DNA of 64,000 bases from Rhineura floridana (taxonomy: Eukaryota; Chordata; Lepidosauria; Squamata; Rhineuridae), in assembly GCF_030035675.1 (NCBI RefSeq), contig NC_084486.1, positions 94,425,027 to 94,489,026 of the forward strand, read 5' to 3'. How positions within the stretch are numbered: position 1 is the first letter of the stretch; each line of letters starts with the position of its first letter. Below, piece after piece: positions 47,806 through 60,080 of the stretch. Both the position numbers and the translations under genes were made by a program. The notes beneath the pieces are model-generated. The model was not told the DNA's origin, searched no databases, and worked only from the letters and a program-made list of their open reading frames with translations.

Positions 47806-49586
47806 ACAGACGAATCCACTGAAGTGTCCAGAACACGGTCTTGTCCTTCGTTATTGGATGAGTTTCAGTTGGTGCAGCTTGAGGAAGTGGACAAGGTGCT
47901 TGGAATGGTGTGGGCGACCACGTCTGCACTAGATCCTTGTCCATCTTGGCTAGTGAAGGCTAGTAGGACTGGTACCACCGGCTGGGCTAAGGAAGTGATA
48001 AATGCCTCCTTGAGTGAGGGAGTAGACCCTAGTAGCCTCAAGGAGGCAGTAGTAAGACCTCTTTTAAAGAAACCTTCCTTAGACCCAGATAACTTGAACA
48101 ACTATAGACCGGTGGCGAATGTCCCCTTTTTGGGCAAGGTTCTGGAGCGGGTGGTTGCCGGTCAGCTCCAGGCGCTCTTGGATGAGACCGATTATCTGGA
48201 TCCGTTTCAATCCGGTTTTAGGCCTGGTTTTGGCACTGAAACAGCCTTGGTCGCCCTGTACGATGACCTTTGTCGGGAGAGGGACAGAGGGAGTGTGACT
48301 CTGTTGATTCTCCTTGATCTCTCAGCGGCGTTTGATACCATCGACCATGGTATCCTTCTGGGGAGACTCGCGGAGTTGGGAGTTGGAGGCACTGCTTGGC
48401 AGTGGTTCCGCTTCTACTTGGTGGATCATCGCCAGAAGGTAGTACTTGGGGAACATTGCTCGACACCTTGGACTCTCCATTGTGGAGTCCCTCAGGGGTC
48501 GGTTTTGTCCCCCATGCTTTTTAACATCTACATGCAGCCTCTGGGTGCCGTCATCAGGAGTTTTGGAGTGCGTTGCCACCAGTACGCTGATGACACGCAG
48601 CTCTATTTTTCCTTTTCATCCTCTACAGGTGAGTCTGTGGATGTGCTGAACCATTGCCTGACCGCGATAATGGACTGGATGAGAGCTAATAAACTGAGAC
48701 TCAATCCAGACAAGACTGAGACACTGTTGGTGAGTGCCTTCCCTGTACAGATGGTGGATGTTTACCCTGTTCTAGATGGGGTTACGCTCCCCTTGAAGGA
48801 ACAGGTTCGTAGTCTGGTGGTGCTTCTCGATCCTTCCCTGTCTCTTGAGGCGCAAGTGGCCTCAGTGGCAAGGAATGCGTTCTACCATCTTCGATTGGTA
48901 GCCCAGCTACGCCCCTATCTTGACAGGGATGACCTCGCCTCAGTTGTTCATGCTCTGGTAACTTCTAGGCTGGATTACTGTAATGCGCTCTACGTAGGGC
49001 TGCCCTTGAAGACAGTTCGGAAACTTCAGCTAGTGCAAAATGCAGCAGCCAGACTGCTGACGAGGACCAGCCGGTCAGCACATATAACACCTGTTCTGGC
49101 CCATTTGCACTGGCTACCTATCTGTTTCCGAGCCAGATTCAAGGTGCTGGTTATGACCTATAAAGCCTTACACGGCGTGGGACCGCAATATCTTGTGGAA
49201 CGCCTCTCCCACTATGAACCTACCCGGTCACTTCGCTCAGCAACTAAGGCCCTCCTCCGGGTACCAACTCATCAGGAAGCCCGGAGGATAGTTACTCGAT
49301 CTAGGGCCTTTTCTGTAGTGGCCCCCGAATTGTGGAATAGCCTCCCTGAAGAAATACGCCTGGCTCCTACGCTTCTATCTTTTCGGCGCCAGGTTAAGAC
49401 CTGGCTATGCTTCCAGGCATTTTAATGTGTTTAACTTTTATATTTTTGTTGTTCCTTGTTTGTGTTTATTATGTTTGGTTGATTTTATTATGATATTTTG
49501 TATTTTAATCTTTTTGTACACCGCCCAGAGAGCGATTCGCTATGGGCGGTTTAAAAATGAAACAAATAAATAAAATAAATAAATAA
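47806..49586 (+). mobile_element. L2 LINE, 5'-truncated, with intact RT frame
   Basis: An uninterrupted 533-codon frame (47,824-49,425) covers the reverse transcriptase and the C-terminal region. Motifs: NNYRPVANVPFLGKVLERVV (about 91-110), DLSAAFDTIDHGIL with the first catalytic Asp at about 165, [17 protein letters not shown] at about 221, YADD at 254-257, LDYCNALYVGLPLK, and FRRQVKTWLCFQAF at the end. The endonuclease and ORF1 are missing, so the copy cannot move itself. The 3' UTR ends with a CCGCCCA...TGGGCGG stem and an (AAATA)n tail. It is much less decayed than the CR1 and BovB copies nearby. Confidence 0.94.
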
Positions 49587-49599
49587 CACATTAGCATTA

Positions 49600-49915
49600 A
49601 AACAATTCAATAAAAATAAAATAACATATCTAAAAACATGTTGAGATCTCAGGATCACGTGTGTGCACTCTCTCTTTCTCTCTCTCATGTACTACACCTA
49701 TATCTCATAAGGTAGCACTTTAGAGTATTCATGCTTTGTCTCAGTGTGCTTCAAACAAAATGGCTGCCCTGGAGGAGTTACTTAAAATGGCCTCTATGTG
49801 GCAGCTTCTCCATCCAGCAAGCAATTCATGACTTGAGTCAGCTCCCACAGTGGAATTTATCTTCTCACCACTGCCAGCAGTTTAGTAGCCACTTGGAGAC
49901 AAACTACACACCGAT
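49600..49915. other. No recognisable feature
   Basis: Short (CT) runs at about 49,670-49,690. No gene. Confidence 0.4.
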
Positions 49916-49924
49916 CCACCTGCA

Positions 49925-50115
49925 GATAGACACCATACATCTAAATCACATCAACCACACATTTACAGCACATGACTTTCCTCAAAGAATCTTGGGATCT
50001 GTGGTTTCTCCTCTCAGAGCTACAGCTTCCCAGCACCCTTAACAAACTACAATTCCCATGATTCTTGGGAGAAGTCATGTGCTTTAAGGGTGTGTTGGAT
50101 GTGCTTTAAATGTAT
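49925..50115. mobile_element. Palindromic MITE ('attcttggg' family)
   Basis: The arms 'cacatgactttcctcaaag', 'aatcttgggatctgtggttt' and 'ttcttgggagaagtcatgtg' are inverted around 'cagcacccttaacaaact'. A degraded relative is at about 42,925-43,075. Confidence 0.65.
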
Positions 50116-50567
50116 GTTGTGAATCCTATGCAGTGGTTTATTATGCCCAGTGGCTGCAACATGAAAGCAGACTGACGTCTGAGCCACATTTATGGCTATA
50201 TATACATGCACAGTGATTCTATTATATCTGATGTCATAAAATGATACCCCTCCCTTGTCTCCAAAGTGTACTAGAACAGCCAGACTCTATTTTCAATCTC
50301 CAGCAGAGGGCACCAAAGGCATACTTAAGCCACCCTGTCTTTAAGTGAGCAAGTTTTTTTGACAGCTGTCTTCATCTTTCAATTTTGAAAAGCAGTCTAC
50401 AAATCCTACTAAAAATCCTTATGATTTTGGGTTGCTTTCAAAAGATTGCTCAGTGAATACTCTCTTAACTGGCAATATTTGTATAATGGATTGCTATTGC
50501 TATAAAAGCTCCAGGAGAGAGAGGAGAAATAGAAAAAAGTTTACACCTTTGTTGCATTAAAATGTAC

Positions 50568-50580
50568 GGGGGGGGGGGGG
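50568..50580. repeat. G13 homopolymer
   Basis: Thirteen consecutive Gs, 100 bp left of a hAT-type element. Prone to sequencing error. Confidence 0.9.
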
Positions 50581-50679
50581 AGAATGTGTAAAGTTTTGAG
50601 GATTGACCAAGCTCTAAATCAGGAATGACTAGAATATGAAACCAAGGAGACTAATACTAATGAAAGTGATCAATATAGG

Positions 50680-51059
50680 CAAGGGCAGAGAACTTCAGGC
50701 CCAGGGGCCAAATATGGCACCCCAGGCCTCTTTAGCTGGCCCTTGGGACTCTCCCTGGGCCCTCCCCTCCCTAGGCCACACTTCCTCACTGGCCCTGCTC
50801 CACATCCTCCCCGAGAGCATTTTGCTTGGCTAGAATGTGTCCTTGAACTGGGATAACGCCTAGATAGAGAGATGTGGGGTGGGGAGATCTCTGACTTTTG
50901 CATGGCTGGAAAGGAAATTATTGTAAAAAGGTAAGAGCCACATTTGTGGCTTCATCCACTGTTGCCTCTGGCCCTGTCCACCACAGCTATGCAGCCCATG
51001 GAAGTTTCTGCATGAGGGAAAATGGGCCTTCAGGCTCCAAAAAGATCCCCACCGCCCTG
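50680..51059. mobile_element. hAT-type element, GGCCCAGGGGCC family
   Basis: Starts CAAGGGCAGAGAACTTCAGG and ends with its diverged inverse ('gatccccaccgccctg'). The flanking octamers AATATAGG and AGTAAAGG match at 6 of 8. No coding sequence. Confidence 0.75.
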
Positions 51060-51515
51060 AGTAAAGGGAACAAAGTGACAGCGCTGCGCCTTGACTCTGC
51101 ATTTAACTAAAGGCACAACTGAGCCAAAGTTAAGCACTGTAAAGTCTGACCTTGGTGTTTGCAGTTGTTCTTTTTAAAGAATAGTTTAATCCTTTCCCTT
51201 GAGTTTTATCTGGTAAACCACAGGCCTGCTAGTCTCAGAACCATTTCCAATGATATTTGAAGTGGTTCACTCTCACAAGCAGCTGTTCACATGGGCAGCA
51301 TGACAGCAATGTGACCTCAGAGGGGGGAACTTTAGTAACACTGCAGCTCCATCTCTATGATCAGAAAAAAAATGGTACATTGTAATTTTCCTGTTCAAAA
51401 AGGAGGGGCATGGGATCATACAAGCAGTTATTTGCAAGCAAGAGCTAGATCAAGCATTGTCTGAAATAGTTCTCAATCAGGTGTGTGTGTGAAAAATTAC
51501 TTGCATGAGGCTTTT
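51060..51515. other. No recognisable feature
   Basis: No repeat or exon recognised. Confidence 0.4.
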
Positions 51516-51910
51516 TAGGGAAGAGACACACTGTTGTGCCAGTTCCAGTGTGTCTCCTTCACCTTTGTTTTCTGGAAATGGGGGCACACAACACTAGTCA
51601 AGCTCTGCCCCTTTTTACTCTAAACAAAACTAGTCAGATCAGCTTGAATTCAGTTTTTTTAAAAAAATTCAGCTTCAGACAGATTTCACAACTGATTGAT
51701 AGAAATGGAAACACTGTGCTGTAGGCTCAGGCAGAGACAGTGATTGGCCCAATGCTTTGCTTTGGGCGGTCCTGAAAGATCTGAAGTCAGCAGTGAGGTA
51801 GGAAGGTGTGTCCACCCAAGGGCAGAGCAGCTTCAAAATGCAGCCAGAAAAAACATTTTCAATGCTTTTGAAGCAACTAGCATGCCCACAGCCTTAGTGT
51901 TGGCTTTTAG
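51516..51910. mobile_element. Hairpin-ended transposon family (copy 4)
   Basis: The left terminus AGACACACTG...CAGTGTGTCT is a perfect 10-bp hairpin around TTGTGCCAGTTC. 'aagctctgcccctttttact' and the interior 'ggcccaatgctttgctttgg' match copies 1 and 3. The right boundary 'gcatgcccacagccttag' matches the inverse of the left edge of copy 3. Confidence 0.7.
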
Positions 51911-52255
51911 CAGTGGAGATAACTGATGTAGCATCTTACCAGAGTCTACTGTGGAGCCTAATTAGATGTTCAGGAGTATCATGAAATAAAGCCCCCATGT
52001 GAACTGTACCAATGCAGGTGGAGGATTGCATGCAATGCTCCCTCACATTGAACCCCAAGGAGAAGAGTTCCTGTTGAAGCTTCTTGATGTGCTGGTTTTC
52101 TACCTGCACAGGTTTCCCCCCCTTAAATGTGTGGGAACATGTAAAGATACAATAACTTACCTGAAGTTCAGGAAGGGTTGAACTAGGGGATATTTTTGAA
52201 TGTCTCCTCTGGCTCTTAGGGACATGGCTGCAACACTGTGCAAGCTCATCATATT

Positions 52256-52320
52256 ATTTTATTTGTTTATTTATTTATTAGATTTATATCCCGCCCTATC
52301 TCCCGTCCTCCCGGGGGGGG
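52256..52320. repeat. LINE tail with (TTTA)n and G/C run
   Basis: 'ttatttattagatttatatc' and 'ccgccctatctcccgtcctc' followed by a run of nine Gs. 3' end of a CR1/L2-group element, inverted. Confidence 0.6.
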
Positions 52321-52909
52321 GGTTCTACCTATGTTGCTGCCAAACATTTCTAACCTCATATAATGGCACCATGGGGCATGAGGACAAACCATGCAGTGAG
52401 GGACAACCTTTATGGTTTGCTGGTTCAGATGAATGGCTTTCTGCATAAAGCTCTCGATATGCGGATGCAGCTTCAGCCGGCCATGTTGTAGGAAGCCGGT
52501 CTCTGTCTGAGGGCTCAGTCATATGGCAAGCAATCTGAGAAATGACATTGTAACAAATCAATATGATGCAATGCAACTAAAACGATCCATTCTCCTTGCA
52601 GTGACACTTTCCACGGTCTGTGTTGTAATTTCATGCCACAGATTTCCACTTGGTGCTGCTGCTCTCCTCATCTCACTTGGAGATGACCAAAAAGATGCTA
52701 AATAAACAGAAGAGTATTCACAAATAAGGCATTGTGCTGGGCATCTAGCATCTGTGTTTCCAATATGTGTGTTTATATTAATATATTTATGACAAATTAA
52801 GGAGGGGTCATGTTGACATGCAATGGGGCTCTGTTACCATGACAGGTCTGCTGGGGATTGTGAGTCACTGTGTTACAACAGCTACTAAGCCAGGTATCCA
52901 TTTTTAAAG

Positions 52910-53250
52910 CAGGGGTGGGGAACCTCAAGCCCGGGGGCTTCTCTATTTGGCCCTTGGGACCCTCCCAGGCCACACCCCTTACCAGCCCTGCCCCATGTCC
53001 CCCTCAAGTGCTCTTGCCTGGCTGGAATGTGCCCTTTACTGTGATAATGCATCTTGATGGAGAAAGATGGAGAGATGTGTGCATGCACAAACCTCTGACT
53101 TCTGTGTGGCAGGAATTGTGTGGTGTACTGCACATCTCCTGCCTTGCCCACTTTTGCCTATGAACCTGCCCACCATGGATATGTGATCCCAGAAAGGTTG
53201 CCCACAAGGGAATTTGGCCCTTGGGCCGAAACAAATGTTCCCCACCCCAG
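52910..53250. mobile_element. hAT-type element with perfect 8-bp TSD
   Basis: CAGGGGTGGGGAACCTCAAG at the left and 'aaatgttccccaccccag' at the right. The octamer TTTTAAAG occurs on both sides (52,902-52,909 and 53,251-53,258). 341 bp, non-coding. This copy defines the boundaries of the family also seen at 44,422 and 50,680. Confidence 0.9.
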
Positions 53251-53384
53251 TTTTAAAGGATTAACTTTAATCCTGGGAGGAAAGGTGGGATATAAATTTA
53301 ATAAATAAAATAAACTACAATGTCAAGAAACAACAATGAAATAACATGTAGGTTGTCAGGCCAGTCACACATTATATACACAAT

Positions 53385-53612
53385 GGGGCCCAATGTTGGA
53401 CTGGGACCAGGGAGACCTCAGTCCAAATCACTGCTCGGCCATGAAGCTCACTGGGATTCACTTGGGCCAGTCACTATATCTCTCAGCCTAACCTAACTCA
53501 CAGGGTTGTTGTGAGGATAAAATCTGGAGGGGGCTATCATTTTGTGCACCACCTTGAGCTTCTTGAAGGAAAGGTGGGATATAAATGAAACAAATAATAA
53601 TAAATAATAAAT
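53385..53612 (+). mobile_element. CORE/MIR-like SINE
   Basis: Decayed tRNA head ('ggagacctcagtccaaatca' over the B box), then the MIR-type core 'cacagggttgttgtgaggat', then the tail 'aaaggtgggatataaatg' and an (ATAA)n end. Confidence 0.75.
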
Positions 53613-54700
53613 TGTATAAACAATAGTTCCTAGAATATTGGCCCTGCAGGTTTCTGCCTCTTCTCTCCCCCTTCCTGTGACCAGCCCCCACAAACACCCA
53701 TGTCTCCTTCATCCCCTGATATTGTAACTATATGTTACCCAGAATCCCATGTCTCCTCTCTTTTAACTCTGTTAAGAGTTTTGTTTAAAAGATGCCCTCT
53801 GCCTAGTCAGGCTGTATTTCCATGTGTATTGCAGGTAAGGATGGGATCCACTGGCTGGTGCCGGTTTAAAAGCATTCTGTCAATCTAACAGGCCAGTATT
53901 GATTCAAGTTCATTCTTTGTCCACTAGCTGCTGCTTTTACTAATCTGTTTTTTTGTCGCAAAAAATATTATTCTTGGTATCTTAGAGGCAGATATTTTTT
54001 TAAAAATCCATTTTTGAAAATAGCTGTGGAAAATCGCTGCATAAAAATCCAACCCACAACAATAGAGAATACTCAAATCAATGGAAAATTTGGTATCAAA
54101 TCCAAATTGGGTGGAATTCTAGCTCATCCCTAACTGCAAGGCAACAGATTTCATATAAATTGGCCTAGAAAGTTTTCCATTTTGGGCTGCAATAAACAGA
54201 ATTTTGCAATGTTTGTGAGTAAGGCTCTACATGCAGGTTTGCATTATCCCAGACAAGAATTAGCCCAACTGATGTTTATTTCTAACAAATAATAGTAAGT
54301 ATTATTTGGTAGGTTCTGTCAGGCCATGAGACTTTGCAGTAGAACTGATGTAGGTTTTGTAGCTATGAGCCACTTATGAATTATCCATTCTGAGAGGAAT
54401 AGTTAATAGGAGGCTGGATATAAAGCTATTGTAAGTCATATTGAGAGGATAATATGCATATTTACCAGGTGGTGAGTCCTACTGAACTTGGTGAATTTTA
54501 TTTCTGAGTGGACCTAAATAGGACTGCTGTGTGTGTGGGTGTGTGTAAGCAGTTACAATAAGGACTGAGAGCATACACACAACCTTATGGCATTAGTACG
54601 AAAAAGAGGAATCTTTTGCTTCTCTCTCCACCCCCACACCCCCAATTATTCCAGTAGCTAGAAAGAGAGGGAAAAGTATAAGGCTCCATTGTCACTTCAA
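53613..54700. other. Intergenic, one MITE fragment
   Basis: A TAA-type MITE fragment ('gtgagtcctactgaacttgg') lies at about 54,460-54,530. Nothing else recognised. Confidence 0.4.
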
Positions 54701-54711
54701 GTTCTTCCTCC

Positions 54712-55097
54712 CTTATACTAGAACCCAGGATTATCCGATGAAGCTGAATGTTAGGAGATTCAGGGAAGACAGAAAGAAGAATTTCTTCCCGCAGTGCATA
54801 GTGGAATGTGCTACCACAAGACACAGTGATGGCCGACTACTTGGATGGATTTCAAAGGAGATTAAATGCATTCATGGAGGATGAGGTTATAAATGCCTAC
54901 TAGTCTCAATGTGCTACCTCCAGGATCAGAGGCAGGGTGCATCTAAATACCAGTTGCTGGGGAGCACGAATGGGAGGGCTGCACTCATGTCTTGCTTGTG
55001 GGCTTCCCATCCCATGAGCATCTGGCTGGCTACTGTGAGAACAGAATACTGGACTAGATAGGCCTTTGGTCTGATCCAGCAGAGCTCTTCTTATGTT
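54712..55097 (+). mobile_element. CR1 LINE 3' end fragment
   Basis: Aligns with 17,590-17,985: 'gctgaatgttaggagattca', 'ggatgaggttataaatgcct', 'gaacagaatactggactaga', ending CTCTTCTTATGTT. Confidence 0.88.
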
Positions 55098-55700
55098 AAT
55101 AACAAACTGCCTTCATCTGAAAAGAGTTCTTCTGTTCTGGGACATTCAGCTTAAGAAGACCTCTTAAAATGCAGTTAAACATGTGTGCATATATGCACAC
55201 CACAAGTGTGTTAAATCTGAAAGATTTATTTCATCAGCTGCTAACCAATAGGATCTGGTAGCATCCTAGCCTGATATGAATGTGTACAAGGCAGACTAGA
55301 CAGCACTGTTCAAGGACTGGCCCTCATGGCTGAAGCAACAAGCAAGTTACATCACTTGCACTCTTTTCAGCATGGCCAATTCCCCATGCAATCTCCATGT
55401 GCACCACAGATTCCTTTGCAACATTACAGAAGATTATGGGATGCACTCTTGGCTCACTGGGATGACGTGGAATGCCTTTGCTTCCCTTTAGCTGACAGCA
55501 GAAAGCTTGAGCCCGCATTGCCTTTACCTCCAATAAAAGCTAGGCCAACAGCAAGCTAATCCAAAGATCATAGATGTGTTCTCATATGATTACATCCGTT
55601 CTGGTTGTATATAATAATCTGCCTTTCCCTGAGTCAGCACCCTGACTTATGGCATTGTCTTAAATATAATGATGTGGCTTACTTTGTTTGGTATGGCTTA

Positions 55701-55836
55701 CGGGCAAGGAACCTGTGGCTCTCCACATGTGAATGGACTCCTTTCCCATTAGCCTCAGCCAGCATGGCCAATGATCAGGGGTGTTGGGGAGCTGGAGTCC
55801 AACAACATCAGAAAGGTCCCGGGTCTCTCACCCTTG
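55701..55836. mobile_element. Palindromic hAT-type MITE, decayed
   Basis: 'gcaaggaacctgtggctctc' left arm and 'ggtcccgggtctctcaccct' right arm around 'cagccagcatggccaatg'. Confidence 0.65.
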
Positions 55837-57084
55837 GTGTGGCTTATATAAAGGCAGACAGATTTGTCTCCCTTATCAGTTGCTGTCTCCAAATATCAGA
55901 GTGATGGCCATGTTTTGATGGGGTGTTCTAACAAGCACAAATAGGTGTATGAAGGCCCATGGAAAATACAAAGTCTCTCTTGTTTGTTGAATGCTCAAGG
56001 ACTTTGTGAGTACACTAACACAGGCAGGAAAAAAATCATTTAGGGTGTTCTAAAGGTAACTGAAGTAATGGGCTGAAATGAAGAACAGGGCAATACATTC
56101 TCAGTGTAACACACTCCCATTACTCTATAGCATTATCAATTACCTGTGGATTATTACTTATTCCACCCAAAGTAAGTCACGGACAGCTGTTTCCTAATGG
56201 GGAAATGTTACAGGCAACATATTAATGAACAATACATTGTTAAAGGGGAAGAGCTTCAAAGGCTCATAAATGCATTTCAAAGAATACAATACAGATGGAG
56301 TGTGTAGTCACATATCTGGGGGACATGGCAAAAAGTGTGTCAAGGAACACACTGGTCCCAATGTAATTAACTAATTCTGATCAAAGAGGTTTAAGAAATG
56401 AATGGCTAGGGAATTCAATTATGGATTTCCCAATGAACCAATGTTTGCTAGGCGTGCTGGATAATTTCCTGTGGAAGGATGTAGCAGTGGATGTGCCCTA
56501 TACTTAGAGATGTGTGTGTGTCTTTGTGTGAAATAGAAACCTTCCAAAGAGGGACAGCAAAGGCTAATCCTTGGCCTGAGTACTATGACTTGTGCAGTGA
56601 AATGCTTGAAGCCATTTGGGGCTGACCTTCACAAACATCTATGTGCCTTGGTGCAGCCTCATGATAATGGACTTACTTTAGAGGTCAGTTTAGTTTGCAT
56701 TAAACAAACCCAATATGCAACAGCTGTCATTATGACCATGATAAAAAGCCCTTTCCATAAGCCCAGCTAACTTAAAATCTGGCTTGCACGTATTCTTGTC
56801 CCATCTGCTACAAGGTCTCCTGAGAAGGTGTATGAGAAACTATGCTTTAAAAAACAACGACGGTTTGCTCACGCCCTTGTGTAATAAGGAAACATGGGGG
56901 CTGGGATACCTGCTGGGATGCAGCCAAGAAGGCTGTGGAGACAAAGGAGATGGAAGGAAAAGGGGAGAGAAGGAGGCTGCCTATTGCCATGAGCGAGCAC
57001 CCCAAAGCATGAGGAACAAGAAACATAAATCAGTTCTTTCCCCCCCACACCGCATACACTGCTGCTTCTCTCATGCTCTTAAGT
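55837..57084. other. Intergenic, no recognisable feature
   Basis: No repeat family or exon recognised. A (TG)n-like run is near 56,510. Confidence 0.4.
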
Positions 57085-57220
57085 AGCCTTTCCCAACCTG
57101 TCGCCCTCCAGATATTTCTGGTCAATAACTCCCATCAGACCTAGCTAGCATGGCCAATGGTCAGGGGCGATGGAAGCTATAGTCCAAAACATCTGGAGGA
57201 CACCAGATTGGGGATAGCTG
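57085..57220. mobile_element. Palindromic hAT MITE (CAGCCTTTCCCAACC family)
   Basis: 'agcctttcccaacctgtcgc' and the inverse 'caccagattggggatagctg'. Diverged relative of 26,946-27,081, with no clean target duplication. Confidence 0.7.
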
Positions 57221-57337
57221 TTCATAAATCTGCCTACAGGAGCCAAGGTTGGTGCTTCAGGATACCCCAAGCCTGACATCTATTGAGGAACTAGGGACTG
57301 GGTTGTTCTGACCACTCTCTCCAACCTCTCCTTCCTA

Positions 57338-57960
57338 AGAACATAAGAAAAGGCCCTGCTGGATCAGACCAAAGGCTCATATAGTCTGGCATTCTGTTCC
57401 TATAGTTGCCAACCAGATGCCTACAGGAATCTTATAAACCAGATATGAACACGGTAGCTCTCTCTCCCGCTCGTGTTCCTCAGCAACTGGGATTCAGATG
57501 CACAGTGCCTCGGATACTGGAGTCCAGTAGTGGCCAGCCAGTGTGGTAGCACCATGGAGCTGCATTTCTGACACCAGTACTGCTGCAGCTTACCTGGATG
57601 GCCCTGGGGCAGAACAGGGCAGGCTGGCAGAGAGGCTGGGGCTGCACAGAGACACAGGTTCGGTGCCAGCTAGATTGGCTTTGTCAGTGTGTCCTTGTAG
57701 CCCTGCCCTTGCCACCACCCTACACCACTTCAGCAACATCCAGCTAAGTTGCCATGACAATGGTGCAGAAAAGGTGACTTCTCATTGTTGCCCCACCACC
57801 ATGCTGGCTGCTATTGATAGAGGTTATATGTAGCCAACATAACTAGGGCTACTGATAGCTTTAGCATCCATGAATTTGTCTAGCCCTTTTTTAAAGCCAG
57901 GCCATCACTACATCTGGTGTGGAAGTGAATTCAGAACTTCCTCATCAGTTGTTCTGACTG
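57338..57960 (-). mobile_element. CR1 LINE 3' end, interrupted
   Basis: The minus-strand tail 'taagaacataagaaaaggcc' runs to about 57,500. The CR1 match resumes at about 57,826-57,960 ('gatagctttagcatccatga'). The intervening ~320 bp is unrecognised and may be an insertion. Confidence 0.75.
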
Positions 57961-58389
57961 CTGGCGGCTGGGAGGAGCCCTCTTTGTTTCTTGGAATGTC
58001 AATCAAGCAGAAGAGGACTCCCATCCAACTGACCAAAGAGAAATTATGAAGACCTGGCCAGAGTAAATATGGGCAAATTGACTGGATATATTCACTTTCA
58101 ATGAAAACAAGGTGACAGGCAAACCCATGGGAGAAGACATACTTTCTGGGTCTTCCATGTGCTTTACGATTGGTGGAGAAGGGACCAGGTGAAGCAAAGA
58201 GCTCATAAAAATGAGTGAGGGGTATATCAGTCCCCTCAGTGCTTTCCAATCATGATGACAACTGGTAGAAAAACTCAAGTAGCCCCCCCCATTCCTCACC
58301 CAATCATTCAGCACAAAGAAATTGGCCTGGTTGGGGGTAACAATCAGACTTCTAGAAACTGGCCAGGTGTCCTTTGATTTTCTTCATGA

Positions 58390-59038
58390 GAATGTCAACC
58401 CAATGTGTGTTAGCTGTGAAAATGGGCAAATTCCGTGTTAGGGATCATTAGGAAAGGGATCAAAAATAAAACAGTGAACATCATAAAGCCTGCATACAAA
58501 TCTACAGTATGACCAAACTTGGAATACAGTGTCCTCAAAGTTGCAGACAAGGGCAGCTAAAACATGAATGAGAGGTGTATAAAATAATGCATGGTATGGA
58601 GAAAGTAGGGAGAGAGAGAATCTCTCCCCCCCCCCCGTACATCTCTCTTAACGTTAGAACCAATGATGCTGAATGTTGGGAGATTCAGGACTGAAAAAAG
58701 GAAGTACCTTTTCAAACAACACATAGCAAATTCCATCATTTAGCTTTCACAAGATGTGGTGATGGCTCACCCACCCACATTGCTTTAAGGGGGGATTAGA
58801 TAGGCTAATGGAGGATGAGGCTATCAATGGCTACTAGTCATGATGGCTGTATATTACCTCCAGGATCAGAGGCAACGTGCCTCTGAATACCAGTTACTGG
58901 GGAGTTACAGTAAGAGACTGCTATGGTCTTCAATTCCTACTTATGGGCTTTCCATAGGCATTTAGCTGGCTATAGTAGAAAACAGGATGCTAGACTGACT
59001 AGAGAGAGCCCTTTGGCCCAATCCAGCAGGGCTCTTAT
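58390..59038 (+). mobile_element. CR1 LINE 3' end fragment
   Basis: Begins in the CR1 ORF2 C-terminal region ('caaattccgtgttagggatc' equals 17,258-17,280 of the larger copy) and continues through 'gaggatgaggctatcaatgg' to 'cccaatccagcagggctctt'. Many small indels. Confidence 0.85.
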
Positions 59039-59040
59039 AT

Positions 59041-59949
59041 TCAGTCACTAAAAGGATCATGGCCCTGGCGGAATTAGGCATACGGCAGCCTTGCTCTTGG
59101 GAAGCCATACATTCCTTTCAGGCCCTATCATGCATTTATACAATAGCTCTATTAGAATCAGGCTCAACCTCTATGTTAGAAATAAATTCATCCTTAGTCT
59201 ATGACATGAAAGAATCCCCCTCCCTCCCACCAGTAGTTTCTGCTATTGCACAAAGTTGGTTTGCTCACTTTACAAAGGGAAACGTATTATGAATTTCCCT
59301 TCATTCCCTTTTTTTAAACCACATTTAACAACCGATTTGTGTGTTGCATGAAAGTTACACAGTCTTTTAGATGCTTTTGCTATTTTATTTTTCTTTGATT
59401 CAAAAATATGTCAGTAATCTTTTTGTTAACATGAAAGATAAAGGATTAGTAATGCAAGATGCAGTTTTTTTGTAACCTTCTTGAAAGCAGACTATAGTTT
59501 CTTATCTGGCTCTAACATTCATTTTCCTGAAATGGAAAAAAAAACCCTACTTCTTTAAAATGAAATAAACTATATTTGATTCAGATGAGCAGAGCTAGCA
59601 GGGAAATTTATTGCAGCTAGAAGAATTGAGCAGATGCGGAATGGCCTTCTTCCCCAACAGCAGATACCTTTTTAGTGTTTATATATATATATATATATAT
59701 ATACATATTTTACATATAAAGCACAATTCCCAAAGTGAAAAGACCATGACAAAGTCTTGCATTGATCATAAGCAAATTATTACAAGACACAGCTATCCAT
59801 TTAATTCCACTGCCTGCTTAAGAAACAGCCAATATTTGGGAGAAACCAAACCAAACTAAAGCAAAAACAACTGAATGAGAATTTGGGTCTGCCCAGCTGG
59901 TGGGTCATTAGCATCTGCTTCTTTGCATAAGAAAACTGAAGATCCACAA
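59041..59949. other. Intergenic with (TA)n microsatellite
   Basis: (TA)n at 59,680-59,703. No gene. A 77-codon open frame at 59,059-59,292 has no recognisable relatives. Confidence 0.45.
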
Positions 59950-60080
59950 CAGCCTTCTCCAACCTGGTGCTCTTGAACTGTTCTACACTACAACTCTCAT
60001 CAGCCTCAGCCAGCATGATCAATAGGGATGATGGGAGTTGTAGTCTAAAATGACTGAAGGCACCAGGCTGGGAAAGGCTG
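59950..60080. mobile_element. Palindromic hAT MITE (CAGCCTTTCCCAACC family)
   Basis: CAGCCTTCTCCAACCTGGTG left, inverse CACCAGGCTGGGAAAGGCTG right. The flanks ATCCACAA and ATCCATGC share 5 of 8. The arms pair through 'actacaactctcatcag'. Confidence 0.8.
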
